Shown here piece after piece: positions 1 through 8,764 of a DNA stretch of 64,000 nt. Within the stretch, counting starts at the first letter, position 1. Each line of letters opens with the position of its first letter. The DNA is from CADEED01 sp043747835 (lineage in GTDB: Bacteria > Pseudomonadota > Gammaproteobacteria > Steroidobacterales > Steroidobacteraceae): assembly GCA_043747835.1 (NCBI GenBank), contig JAYTOK010000033.1:1-64000 (forward strand), written 5' to 3'. The notes under the pieces are model-generated. The model was not told where the DNA came from, ran no database searches, and saw nothing but the letters and a program-made list of their open reading frames with translations. The position numbers and the translations under genes are program-made.

Positions 1-287
1 CCCGGCACCTTCGACCCGCACACGGAGCAGAAACTGCGCTTGCCCTGCGCGGAGGACTGCCAGGTCACGATCTTTTCGGTGCCGTCGCGCCAGTGGAAGG
101 TAGCGAGTGGCCCCGCGACGAAGGCCGCAAACAAGGTGCCGTGATGCTTGCGGCAGATAGAACAGTGGCAATACAGCATCGTCGCGAACGCGGCGTCATA
201 CGACCAGTGCACCGCGCCGCACACGCAACTGCCGTGGACGCGCGCGGAGAACGTCTCCTTGGGAATCACCCACGTGCCCGTGTGCAT
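1..287 (-). CDS. GFA-family zinc-binding protein, C-terminus cut by window edge
   Basis: The reading frame starts at ATG 287 behind a strong GGAGGG Shine-Dalgarno and runs off the left edge after 95 codons. The cysteine pattern is that of the GFA (glutathione-dependent formaldehyde-activating) / CENP-V zinc fold: C21-x-C23, C40-x-C42-x2-C45 followed by RKHHG, then C87-x2-C90. Known family members bind one or two zinc ions. Most bacterial paralogues have no proven enzymatic role, so formaldehyde-glutathione adduct chemistry should not be assumed. It lies 12 bases downstream of the stop of the PLP enzyme gene on the same strand, so it may be the last gene of that transcript. The family usually has about 120-150 residues, so roughly a quarter to a third is missing here. 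Confidence 0.85.
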   Translation of the reverse strand, partial: MHTGTWVIPKETFSARVHGSCVCGAVHWSYDAAFATMLYCHCSICRKHHGTLFAAFVAGPLATFHWRDGTEKIVTWQSSAQGKRSFCSVCGSKVP

Positions 288-299
288 AAGGGTCCCTCC

Positions 300-1598
300 C
301 TAAATCTTCGCCAGCGCCTGCTCCAGGTCAGCGATCAGGTCATCGGCATTCTCGATGCCGACTGAAATGCGGATCAACGCATCCGTCACGCCCATCCGGT
401 CCCGCGTCTCCTTCGCTACGCCGGAATGTGTCGTCGACGCCGGATGCGAGATCAGCGTCTCGGTTCCACCCAGGCTCACCGCGAGCTTCATCACCTGCAA
501 CGCGTCGAGCATGCGGAACGCTTCCGCCTCGCCGCCGCGGATGAAGAACGCGAACGTCGAGCCCGCGCTCAGGCATTGCCGCGCGAACACTTCCGCGCGC
601 GGATCGCCGGGCTTGAGATGCCCGAGATAACTCACGCTCGCGACTTTTGGATGCCCGGCGAGATAGCCGGCCACACGCGCCGCATTGTCCGACGCGGCCC
701 GCATGCGCAGCGCCAGCGTCTCCATCGAACGCATGATCATCCACGACGTGTTCGGATCGAGCTGCGTGCCCAAACTACTGCGCAGTTGCCGCACCGGCGT
801 CATCAGCGCCTTGGGGCCCACGACGCCGCCCGCGACGAGATCGGAGTGACCCCCGACGTATTTGGTCAGCGAATACATCACGAGATCCGCGCCGTGCTCG
901 AGCGGCTTCTGGAAAACGGGCCCCAGGAAGGTGTTGTCCACGGCGACCGGCGGCCGCGTGCCCTGCTGCTGGCCTATCCAGTCCGACGCTTCGCGCCACA
1001 GCCGCAGATCCACGATTCCGTTCGTCGGATTCGCGGGCGTTTCGGTCACCAGCAACCCGACCTTTCCGCCTTTCGCCTTCGCCTTGTCGAGCGCCGCTTT
1101 CGCGCCGGCCATGACCGCTTCGCGGTTGATGGCATCCGCGACGCGAACCGCGCCGATCCCGAACGCCGGCATGGTCTTGTCGATGAGCGTCTCGGTACCG
1201 CCGTACAACGGCTCGCTCATCAACAGGAAGTCATTGGGTTTCAGAAACGCCCACAACGTGGTCGAAATCGCGGACATGCCGCTCGAGAACACCGCGGCGC
1301 TCTCGCCGCCTTCCCACAGCGCGAGCCGGTCCTCGAGCACCTCGAGGTTCGGATTGTTGAAGCGCGAGTACACCAGGCCCGCGGCCTGTCCCGGCGGGGG
1401 TTGCTTGCGTCCGGAGGTGTAGTCGAAGAAATCCTTGCCGTCCTGCGCGCTGCGGAAGACGAAGGTCGAGGTGAGAAAAATCGGCGGCTTCAGCGAGCCT
1501 TCGGAGAGTTTCGGGTCGTACCCGTAACCCATCATCTGCGTCTCGGGGTGGAGGGTGCGGTTCCCGAGTTTTCGTTTGTGGTAGTCGTCGGCGCCCAT
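300..1598 (-). CDS. Cystathionine gamma-synthase / methionine gamma-lyase family PLP enzyme
   Basis: A 432-residue fold-type I PLP enzyme of the Cys/Met metabolism family, a typical length with a modest N-terminal extension. Visible landmarks are the substrate-side YSRFNNP segment, the SSGMSAI phosphate-binding stretch, ETPANPT, DNTFLGP, and the Schiff-base lysine in SLTKYVGGHSD (K246). Members make or break C-S bonds in cystathionine, O-acyl-homoserine or methionine. Sequence alone does not separate synthase from lyase. The PhzF-like gene ends 9 bases upstream on the same strand, so the two are probably co-transcribed, with the GFA gene following. No S-box or SAM riboswitch-like leader is apparent. 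The family call is firm and the exact reaction is open. Confidence 0.9.
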   Translation of the reverse strand: MGADDYHKRKLGNRTLHPETQMMGYGYDPKLSEGSLKPPIFLTSTFVFRSAQDGKDFFDYTSGRKQPPPGQAAGLVYSRFNNPNLEVLEDRLALWEGGESAAVFSSGMSAISTTLWAFLKPNDFLLMSEPLYGGTETLIDKTMPAFGIGAVRVADAINREAVMAGAKAALDKAKAKGGKVGLLVTETPANPTNGIVDLRLWREASDWIGQQQGTRPPVAVDNTFLGPVFQKPLEHGADLVMYSLTKYVGGHSDLVAGGVVGPKALMTPVRQLRSSLGTQLDPNTSWMIMRSMETLALRMRAASDNAARVAGYLAGHPKVASVSYLGHLKPGDPRAEVFARQCLSAGSTFAFFIRGGEAEAFRMLDALQVMKLAVSLGGTETLISHPASTTHSGVAKETRDRMGVTDALIRISVGIENADDLIADLEQALAKI

Positions 1599-1607
1599 CG
1601 AGAGCTC

Positions 1608-2450
1608 CTAAATATTCAAGATGCCGGATCCTATCTCGATGACGTCCCCTCCGACGAACACTTCGTTGTCGGCATTGACCTCGAGCTGCAGCAGCGAGGG
1701 CCGGCCGATGAATTCGCCCTGAGATACCTCGAATGCCAACGGCGGACGCCGGCCCATCGCGATGAACCATGCACCCAAGTTCGCGCACGCGGAACCCGTC
1801 GCCGGATCTTCGAGAATCGCGGCGCCATCGGGGAAGAAGAACCGGCTCAGGATCTTCTTCGCGCCCGTCGAGGCGAACACGTATGCCTGACCCGCGCCAT
1901 CCGAGCTCTTCAGTTTCTCGAACAGCGCCGGCGCGGGCTTCACGCGCCGCACGGCCGCCTCGCTCGTCAACGGGATGATCAGTTGCTCGCGCCCCGCCTT
2001 GATCCACAGCGGCTGGAAGCCGATGTCGCCCGCGTCGAGGCCTAACAACTTCGCGAGTTCGGGTGGCGGGACGTCCACGAGCCGCGACGTCGCCGCCGCG
2101 GCGCGCAGCGTCCAATGATCGCCATTCGAGGTCACCGGGATGATGCCGGCGCGCATCTCCAACCCAAGCTGATTGCCACCGAGCCCGAGCGAGCGGCACA
2201 CGTGCGCGGTGCCGAGCGTCGGGTGACCCGCGAACGGCATTTCGTACGCGGGCGTGAAGATGCGGACCAGCGCGGCGGCGCGCTTCGACGGCAGGATGAA
2301 CGTCGTCTCCGAGAGATTCATCTGGCGCGCGATCGCCTGCATCTGCACGGGATCGAGTCCGGTGCCGTCTTCGACGACGCAGAGCGGATTGCCGGAGAGG
2401 CGCGCGCCTCCCGCGGTGAACACATTGAGAATCCGGAACTTGAGATCCAT
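1608..2450 (-). CDS. PhzF-family isomerase/epimerase-like protein
   Basis: 280 residues, the usual PhzF length, with the two-lobed diaminopimelate-epimerase-like fold expected. The N-terminal lobe shows F-T-x-GG-x-x-x-GNPLCVV and the acidic residue E48 in MNLSETTF, which aligns with the catalytic glutamate of PhzF. The AGHPTLG motif and the C-terminal DPATGSACAN motif are also present. PhzF itself isomerises trans-2,3-dihydro-3-hydroxyanthranilate, but no other phenazine genes are nearby, so this is probably a housekeeping paralogue of unknown substrate. It is the first gene of a likely operon with the downstream PLP enzyme (9-base gap), hinting at amino-acid metabolism. Confidence 0.88.
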   Translation of the reverse strand: MDLKFRILNVFTAGGARLSGNPLCVVEDGTGLDPVQMQAIARQMNLSETTFILPSKRAAALVRIFTPAYEMPFAGHPTLGTAHVCRSLGLGGNQLGLEMRAGIIPVTSNGDHWTLRAAAATSRLVDVPPPELAKLLGLDAGDIGFQPLWIKAGREQLIIPLTSEAAVRRVKPAPALFEKLKSSDGAGQAYVFASTGAKKILSRFFFPDGAAILEDPATGSACANLGAWFIAMGRRPPLAFEVSQGEFIGRPSLLQLEVNADNEVFVGGDVIEIGSGILNI

Positions 2451-2553
2451 CGCTCCGGATTATTCCACAACCCCCGCAGTACAGACCGTTGCAAAACGCC
2501 GGGGGAAACCCGGACAGATTCGCGTCCGGGCCATCTAACAGATCCACACCTTG

Positions 2554-3327
2554 TCAGGCGGCCGCTTCGACGAGTTCCCGCTGGCCCAGCCGTTCGCGAA
2601 TTTCCGGCCACGACCAGATCGCGAGCCGGCCATTCATGTCTTCGACAATCGCGGAGCAGCTTTCTACCCAGTCGCCATCATTGCAATAAGTGACGCCGTC
2701 CATCTCGCGGATCTCCGGGCGGTGGATGTGTCCGCACACGACGCCGTCCATGCCGCGCTTGCGCGCCGCGTGCGCAACGGCATTTTCGAAGCTTGCGATG
2801 TACTGCACCGCCGTCTTCGCCTTGTGCTTGAGATAGCTCGCGAGCGACCAGTACGGCAGATCGAACAGCCGGCGAACCGCATTGACGTGGCGATTCAAAC
2901 CCAACAGGAAGTCGTAGACGCTACCGCCCAGACGCGCGAGCCACGGACTGCACTTCACGACCGTGTCGAACTCGTCGCCGTGCATGACGAGCAGCCGCTT
3001 GCCCTCGCCGGTTTGGTGCACGTACTCGCGATGGATCTCGAGATTTCCGAAAACCGACCCGCAGAACTCGCGCAGGTCCTCGTCATGATTCCCGGGGATG
3101 TAGATGACGCGGGTTCCGCCCTTGGCCTTGCCGAGGACGGTTCGCAAAACGTTGTTGTGCTCCTGGGGCCAGAAGAAGGTTTTACGCATTGCCCACAGGT
3201 CGAAGATGTCGCCGACCAGGAAAAGCGTGTCGACCTCGACGGATTTCAGGAATTCGAGGAGAAGATCGGCGCGGCAGCCGCGCGATCCCAGATGGACGTC
3301 GGAGATGAAAACCGTGCGGAGTCGCAT
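2554..3327 (-). CDS. LpxH-like UDP-2,3-diacylglucosamine diphosphatase / calcineurin-like phosphoesterase
   Basis: 257 residues with all calcineurin-type metal-binding motifs: ISDVHLGS (D10, H12), GDIFDLW (D40), GNHDED (N80, H81), MHGDEFD and CGHIHRPE. This pattern and the length fit the UDP-2,3-diacylglucosamine hydrolase group (LpxH and its relatives), which cleaves the pyrophosphate in lipid A synthesis at the inner membrane. Many bacteria carry an extra paralogue of this type whose substrate is not established, and no other lpx gene is nearby. A gap of about 100 bases separates it from PhzF, upstream of which it ends. The nearest gene on its own 5' side is DUF1428, 85 bases away on the same strand. 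Confidence 0.82.
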   Translation of the reverse strand: MRLRTVFISDVHLGSRGCRADLLLEFLKSVEVDTLFLVGDIFDLWAMRKTFFWPQEHNNVLRTVLGKAKGGTRVIYIPGNHDEDLREFCGSVFGNLEIHREYVHQTGEGKRLLVMHGDEFDTVVKCSPWLARLGGSVYDFLLGLNRHVNAVRRLFDLPYWSLASYLKHKAKTAVQYIASFENAVAHAARKRGMDGVVCGHIHRPEIREMDGVTYCNDGDWVESCSAIVEDMNGRLAIWSWPEIRERLGQRELVEAAA

Positions 3328-3412
3328 GCGTCATTCCGGTGTGAGTTGAACCGGATTCGAGGATGCACCCGGTGCATTTCACCTTGATGACGCAAGCACT
3401 TACGCGCTTCTG

Positions 3413-3778
3413 TTAAAGATCGACCACCATCTTGAACCCGCCGAACACCATGCGCTTGCCATCGAACGGCATCGCCTTCGGATCCATCATGTTCGCGAGT
3501 CGCGGGTCCTTCATCGCCTTCGCATTCACGCGATCGCGATCCTTGCGAGATTTGTAGACGATCCACGAGAACCAGACTTCCTCGCCCTTCTTGAGCTTCA
3601 CGCCGCGGGGGAAAGAAGTTGACTTGCCGTAGTGCACGTCGTCGGCGACGCACTCGTGGTATCCCAACGCGCCGTGGTCCATCCAGACCTTCGCGGCCTG
3701 CGTGGACATCTTTTTGTATTTGTCCCGATTCCGGCGCGGTACGGGGATCAGGAATCCATCGACGTAGGCCATGATCAT
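3413..3778 (-). CDS. DUF1428 family small protein
   Basis: 121 residues that match the DUF1428 family across the whole length: MAYVDGFLIPVP near the start, the GALGYHEC segment, the charged FPRGVKLKKGEEVWFSW stretch, and a KAMPFDGKRMVFGGF-type end. DUF1428 proteins have a dimeric alpha+beta-barrel (ferredoxin-like) fold and no established function. The start codon overlaps the stop of the ABC exporter gene (ATGA, 4 bases), so translation is probably coupled. A second ATG two codons in gives the more usual MAYVDGF start. It is the last gene of the trio with the Mpo1-like and exporter genes. Confidence 0.88.
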   Translation of the reverse strand: MIMAYVDGFLIPVPRRNRDKYKKMSTQAAKVWMDHGALGYHECVADDVHYGKSTSFPRGVKLKKGEEVWFSWIVYKSRKDRDRVNAKAMKDPRLANMMDPKAMPFDGKRMVFGGFKMVVDL

Positions 3779-5598
3779 TCTCCGGGCGTACTGGTGAGCT
3801 CGCCGAATTGTAGCGCCGCGAGCCGCGCATACAACGCGTTGTCGCGCATCAGTTCCGCGTGGCGGCCGATTCCGGCGATGCGCCCTCGCTCGATGACGAC
3901 GATCCGGTCCGAATTGATGGCGGTGGCGAGGCGGTGGGCGATGACCAGCGTCGTGCGGTTGCGCATGAGTTTCTCCATCGCATCCTGCACGAGCCGCTCG
4001 CTCTCCGAATCGAGGGAACTCGTCGCCTCGTCGAGCAGCAGGATCGGCGGGTTCTTGAGGATGGCGCGCGCGATCGCGATGCGCTGCTTCTGGCCGCCCG
4101 ACAGCCGCGCGCCCTTCTCGCCCAGGAACGTGGCGTAACCTTCGGGCAGCTTGCCGATGAATTCGTCGGCCGCGGCCGCGCGCGCCGCGGCCTCGATGTC
4201 CGCATCGCTGGCGCCGGGCCGTCCGTAGCGGATGTTTTCACGCGCGCTCGCACCGAAGATCATCGTCTCCTGCGGGACCAAGCCGATTCGCGCGCGCACG
4301 TCTTCCGCACGCGCGGTCGCGATGTCGATGCCGTCGACGAGGATGCGGCCCGAGAGCGGATCGTAGAAGCGCAGCAGGAGCTGGAACACCGTGCTCTTGC
4401 CCGCGCCCGAAGGCCCCACGAACGCGACTGTCTCGCCAGGCGCGATCTCGAGATGGAAATCGTCGAGCGCGCGCTGGCCAGGCCGCGAGGGATAGCTGAA
4501 CGACAGGTGGTCGAACGCGATCGACCCTCCTTTGCCGAACGTCCCCGCCGGCAGCGCCACCGGCGCGGCGGGCGTCACGATCGACGGGCGCGACTCCAGC
4601 AGCTCGACGGTGCGTTCCATCGCGCCCGCGGCGCGCTGCACCTCGCCCCACATCTCGGATAGCGAGGCGACCGAGCTCGCCATGAAGATCGCGTAGCTCA
4701 GGAATTGCGCGAGCTCACCGCCCGTCATCGTGCCGTGCAGCACCGCGCGCGCGCCCAGCCACAACACGAGCGTCACGGAGCCGAAGACGCAGATCACGGC
4801 GGCCGCGATCATCCACGCGCGCACGCGCATACGGCGGATCGCGGTGAAGAAGCTCTCCTCGACGGCGGTGTCGTAACGCGCGCCATGCAACTCCTCGAGC
4901 GTGAAAGCCTGCACCGTCTGGATGGCGTTCAGCGTTTCGCCGGCGAGGCCGGACGTGTCGGCGACACGATCCTGCGAATCGCGCGACAGGCGTCGCACGC
5001 GCCGGCCGAAGAGGATCATCGGCACGAGCACCGTCGGCACCAGCGCGAAGATGATCAGCGCGAGGCGCGGGCTCGTGTAGAACATCAGGCCCAACGAGCC
5101 GAGGAAACTCAAGGTCGAGCGCAGCAGGATCGAGAGTCCCGCGCCGGACAGCGACTGGATCAGCGTCGTGTCGGTCGTGAGGCGCGAGAGCACCTCACCC
5201 GTCTTCGTGACCTCGAAGAACGCGGGATCCATGCGAATCACGCGTTTGTAGACAGCGCTGCGGATGTCGGCGACGACGCGTTCGCCGATCCAGCCGACGA
5301 GATAGAAGCGCAGCGATGCGAACGCCGCGAAGACGCCGGCGGCGACGAGCAGCAGCACGAAGTAACGATCGATCGCCGCCGCGTTCGAGGCGGAGAATCC
5401 CTCGTCGATCACATTCTTGAGCGCGACCGGCAATGCAAGCATTGCAGCCGCGGCGATCAGCAGCGCGACCAACGCGATTGCCATGCGCGCGTTGTAAGGC
5501 GCGAGGAAGGGCAGCAGCGCCCGAAGGGGCTTGAGGGACTTGGACTTGGGCCGTTCTGACGAAGAAGAAACTGGAGATGCGGGTTCGGGACTACTCAC
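3775..5598 (-). CDS. MsbA-like ABC exporter (fused membrane and ATP-binding domains)
   Basis: 607 residues: a six-helix exporter membrane domain (about residues 30-330) fused to a nucleotide-binding domain (about 365-600). Visible motifs are Walker A GPSGAGKST near 395, a Q-loop in LVPQETM, signature LSGGQKQR near 498, Walker B ILLLDEATSSLD near 520 and the H-loop in IAHRLAT. This is the half-transporter layout that homodimerises and exports lipids, drugs or peptides from the inner membrane. MsbA (lipid A flippase) is one possibility and a multidrug exporter another. The upstream Mpo1-like gene overlaps its start by 8 bases and DUF1428 overlaps its stop by 4, so it is the middle of a tightly coupled operon. 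Confidence 0.9.
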   Translation of the reverse strand: MSSPEPASPVSSSSERPKSKSLKPLRALLPFLAPYNARMAIALVALLIAAAAMLALPVALKNVIDEGFSASNAAAIDRYFVLLLVAAGVFAAFASLRFYLVGWIGERVVADIRSAVYKRVIRMDPAFFEVTKTGEVLSRLTTDTTLIQSLSGAGLSILLRSTLSFLGSLGLMFYTSPRLALIIFALVPTVLVPMILFGRRVRRLSRDSQDRVADTSGLAGETLNAIQTVQAFTLEELHGARYDTAVEESFFTAIRRMRVRAWMIAAAVICVFGSVTLVLWLGARAVLHGTMTGGELAQFLSYAIFMASSVASLSEMWGEVQRAAGAMERTVELLESRPSIVTPAAPVALPAGTFGKGGSIAFDHLSFSYPSRPGQRALDDFHLEIAPGETVAFVGPSGAGKSTVFQLLLRFYDPLSGRILVDGIDIATARAEDVRARIGLVPQETMIFGASARENIRYGRPGASDADIEAAARAAAADEFIGKLPEGYATFLGEKGARLSGGQKQRIAIARAILKNPPILLLDEATSSLDSESERLVQDAMEKLMRNRTTLVIAHRLATAINSDRIVVIERGRIAGIGRHAELMRDNALYARLAALQFGELTSTPGE

Positions 5599-5926
5599 GG
5601 AACCTGAGTTTGCCCAAGTTCAACTCCCACCACATGCGGAAATCGCCCGCGAGACTGTAGAACGGATGCCGGAACGTCGCGGGCCTGTTGTGTTCGAAAC
5701 GGAAGTGCCCGAGCCACGCGAAACCGTAACCCGCGAACAACGTGCCGGCGAGCCACCACCAGTTCCCCGTGACGAACAGCGTGGTGAGGCAGCCCACCAC
5801 GATCCAGGTACCGGTGAAGTGGAGAGCGCGGGACACGGGGTTACGGTGTTCACGGAGATAGAACGGATAGAACTCCGCGAAAGAGCGAAAACCCGCGTCC
5901 TTGGGTTCGACGGCTCGGATGTGCAT
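5591..5926 (-). CDS. DUF962 / Mpo1-like membrane protein
   Basis: 111 residues matching the DUF962 (Mpo1-like) family: FAEFYPFYLREHRNPVSR near the N-terminus, then RALHFTGTW, hydrophobic helices through the middle, and GHFRFEHNRPATF and HPFYSLAGDF toward the end. The yeast member Mpo1 is an Fe(II)-dependent dioxygenase acting on 2-hydroxy fatty acids, using histidines of the type conserved here (HRN, LHF, GHF, EHN, HP). The bacterial function is inferred only. It is the first gene of the overlapping trio with the ABC exporter (8-base overlap) and DUF1428. Pairing a putative lipid oxygenase with an MsbA-like exporter suggests a lipid connection, which is inference. Confidence 0.85.
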   Translation of the reverse strand: MHIRAVEPKDAGFRSFAEFYPFYLREHRNPVSRALHFTGTWIVVGCLTTLFVTGNWWWLAGTLFAGYGFAWLGHFRFEHNRPATFRHPFYSLAGDFRMWWELNLGKLRFRE

Positions 5927-5938
5927 AGCTACGACGGA

Positions 5939-8683
5939 TCATCCGGTACTTTGCAGTCCTTCGGCAATGCCCGCGATGCTCGCCAGCAGACCTTCGAACA
6001 AATCGCGGTCCTGGCGGCCTGTTTCCCTCCATCGCCTTAGTAGATCGACCTGAAGGAGATTGATCGGATCGACATACGGGTTGCGCAACTCGATCGCGCG
6101 CTGCAGCGTGGGATCGCGATCGACGAGCGCCTTGGTCTGCTTGATGGAGAGCACCTGCTCGCACACGAGCGCGAACTCCTCGCGGACCGCGGCGGCGAAT
6201 CGCTTGGGCGATCCTGTGGCGAGTTCGTCATACGCGGCGGCGATCTCGAGATCGACGCGCGCGAGAGAGGCTTCGACGTCGTCGATCAGCACGGAGAAAA
6301 AACTCCAGCTTTTGTACGCATCGCGCGCGGTTTCGATGCCGATCTCGTCGATCGCCGTGCGCAGACCTGCGCCCGCGCCATACCAGCCCGGCAAAAGGTG
6401 ACGCGACTGCGTCCACGCAAACACCCACGGCACGGCGCGCAACGCGTCGAAGCCTTCCTTGCCCGGGCGGAACGCGGGACGCGAACCGATCTGCATGCGG
6501 GTGATGACGTCGATCGGCGTGACTGCCTGGAACCAGGTGTAGAAATCGCTGTCGTCGTGGACGAATCGACGATAGTGCTGGCGGCTCACCGACGCGACGC
6601 GCGCGGCGAATTTCAACTGCTCCGCGGACGGCGTCGCGTCGGCGGCACCACCGCTCGGCGTCGACAGCGCGAGGGTCAGCGAATTGAACGCGCGCTCCAG
6701 CGTGCGCATCGCGATCGGCCGCAACCCGTAGCTCTGGTTGATGACTTCGCCCTGCTCCGTGAGGCGCAGCACGCCGTTCACCGTGCCGGCGGGCGCGGTT
6801 CGCACCAGCGTGTCGATGCGCGAGCCGCCGCGCGCGACGCTGCCACCGCGCGCATGGAAGATGACGTGGCGTTCGTTGGCCGCCGCGAGCGCCGCGGAGA
6901 GGTCGGCCTGCGCGCGGTATGCCGCCAGGCGCGCCGCGCAGATACCGCTCTCCTTGTTCGAATCCGAGTAACCGATCAACGCGCACTGCGTCTGGCCGCG
7001 CGCGTCCAGGTGCCGGCGATACAGTGGGTCGCCTAACAAGGTTCGCATGACGTCGCCGCAGCGTTCGAGCGAATCGACGGATTCGAACAGCGGCGCGATA
7101 TCGACGGCCACCTCCCCCGTCTTGCGGTCGTAAGCCTCCGCCCAGCGCGCGAGCAACAGCGGCGCGAGCACGTCGTCGGCGCTGGTCGTGCCACTCACGA
7201 CGTAGTAGCCGATCGCGTCCGGGCCGTAGCGATGCCGCGCCTGCAGGATGCCTTCGAAGACGCCGAGCGTGCGGCGCCCGAGTGCGTCGAGCTCGACCTT
7301 GACGCCCGCGTCGCGCTCGATCGCCTGCACGAGCAGGTCGTGGCGCTCGGCCGGCGTGCGCGTCATCCAGTCCGGATCGTCGAGCCCCTGTCCGATCACG
7401 AGGTGGTGGATTTCCGCGGTCTGCCGCAGATCGAGCGTCGCCAGATGGAAGCCGAAAGTCTCCACGCGGCGGATCAGCCGCTGCACATTGCCCCAGCCCG
7501 CGTGGAATCCCTTGTTCGCCTTGAGGCTGGCGGCGATCAGACGCAGGTCGCGCAGGAACTGCTGCGGACCTTCGTAGGAATTCGGCCGGCGGTCATGCGT
7601 GAGACGCAGCCGCTCGCCCATCTGCCCGAGGAACACGCGGTACGGCATGCGGTCGTGCCGGATCGGCGTGATGCCGAGCGCACCCGGGATCAGCGTTGCG
7701 TACAGGTCGATGCGCTGCGAGAGCTCCGGCAGCACTCCGCTGCGGCTCGCGCTCTGCGAGAGCAACTGCGCCAGGTTCTGGCACTCGCTGAAATACGCAT
7801 TGATGATGACTTGCTGCTGGCGCGCGAGCGTCTCGCGGATGGTTTTCGCATGGACGTCAGGATTGCCGTCCATGTCGCCGCCCACCCAGGTGCCGAATCG
7901 CACGAGGCGCGGCAGCTCGAGCGAATCCGCGGCGACACCGTAGAGTTTCGAGAGCGCGTCGGCGATCTCGTCGTAGAACTCCGGCACGATGCGGTAGAGG
8001 ATCTCGGCGAGGTAGAACACGACGTGTTCGCGCTCGTCGGCGACCGTGAGCCGTTCGCGCGGATGGTCCTCCGTCTGCCAGGCGGTCGTGAGCTCCGTGC
8101 GGATGCGGCTCAGGTTCACGCGCTGTTCCTGCGGCGTGAGCGTCGGATCGAGACGGTCGAGCAGCAGGTCGGCGATCCGCTGATTCTTGCGCAGCATCGT
8201 GCGCCGCGCGCTCTCGGTGGGATGCGCCGTGAACACCGGCTCGATCTGGATCTTCTTCAGCAGCTCGAGCACGGCCGGGAGGTCCAGGCCCCGCGATTTC
8301 AATTCCGTGAGTGCCGCCTCGACGCCGCCCGGTTGCGCGCGTTCGCTGGCTTCGAGGAAGTACCCGCGGCGGCGGCGGATGCGATGCACCTTCTCCGCGA
8401 GGTTGACCGCGCGGAACCACATCGAAAAGGCGCGCGCGAGGTCGCGGGCGACGGCCGGCGCGCGGCCCCGCAATTGCACGGAGAGCTCGGCGGCCGCTTC
8501 CTTGTCGCCGGCGCGGCGTTTGATAGATAGGCGGCGGTCGTGTTCGACGAGGCCGAACAGCGCGTCGCCGCCCTGCTCCTTGAGCACGTCGCCGACCAAT
8601 CTGCCGAGCACGTGCACGTCGTCGCGCAGCGCGGAGTGTTTGGCAGGGAACTGGATGTCGTCGCGCTTCACGAAGCGCGGCAT
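5939..8683 (-). CDS. ppc: Phosphoenolpyruvate carboxylase
   Basis: 914 residues from ATG 8683, where the protein begins MPRFVKRDD. The open frame continues upstream to 9289, but that extension is low-complexity antisense to the DMT permease and is rejected. The enzyme adds bicarbonate to phosphoenolpyruvate to give oxaloacetate, replenishing the TCA cycle. Diagnostic signatures are VFTAHPTES (catalytic H154), GYSDSNKESG (K577) and the glycine-rich HARGGSVARGG loop, plus DLRQ and FAWTQSRH segments. The C-terminus ends AEGLQSTG rather than the NTG typical of many bacterial enzymes, a small deviation. It is divergent from the DMT permease across about 80 bases. Confidence 0.96.
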   Translation of the reverse strand: MPRFVKRDDIQFPAKHSALRDDVHVLGRLVGDVLKEQGGDALFGLVEHDRRLSIKRRAGDKEAAAELSVQLRGRAPAVARDLARAFSMWFRAVNLAEKVHRIRRRRGYFLEASERAQPGGVEAALTELKSRGLDLPAVLELLKKIQIEPVFTAHPTESARRTMLRKNQRIADLLLDRLDPTLTPQEQRVNLSRIRTELTTAWQTEDHPRERLTVADEREHVVFYLAEILYRIVPEFYDEIADALSKLYGVAADSLELPRLVRFGTWVGGDMDGNPDVHAKTIRETLARQQQVIINAYFSECQNLAQLLSQSASRSGVLPELSQRIDLYATLIPGALGITPIRHDRMPYRVFLGQMGERLRLTHDRRPNSYEGPQQFLRDLRLIAASLKANKGFHAGWGNVQRLIRRVETFGFHLATLDLRQTAEIHHLVIGQGLDDPDWMTRTPAERHDLLVQAIERDAGVKVELDALGRRTLGVFEGILQARHRYGPDAIGYYVVSGTTSADDVLAPLLLARWAEAYDRKTGEVAVDIAPLFESVDSLERCGDVMRTLLGDPLYRRHLDARGQTQCALIGYSDSNKESGICAARLAAYRAQADLSAALAAANERHVIFHARGGSVARGGSRIDTLVRTAPAGTVNGVLRLTEQGEVINQSYGLRPIAMRTLERAFNSLTLALSTPSGGAADATPSAEQLKFAARVASVSRQHYRRFVHDDSDFYTWFQAVTPIDVITRMQIGSRPAFRPGKEGFDALRAVPWVFAWTQSRHLLPGWYGAGAGLRTAIDEIGIETARDAYKSWSFFSVLIDDVEASLARVDLEIAAAYDELATGSPKRFAAAVREEFALVCEQVLSIKQTKALVDRDPTLQRAIELRNPYVDPINLLQVDLLRRWRETGRQDRDLFEGLLASIAGIAEGLQSTG

Positions 8684-8764
8684 TCTATAGAAACCGCGCC
8701 GAACTGTACCGGGCAACACCGCAAGGCGCGGTGTAGGCTGTTTGCCCCTGCCGGAACCGCCCGC

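Noticed and set aside
1608..2450. Phenazine biosynthesis
   Set aside because: PhzF paralogues are widespread, and none of phzA-E/G is here.
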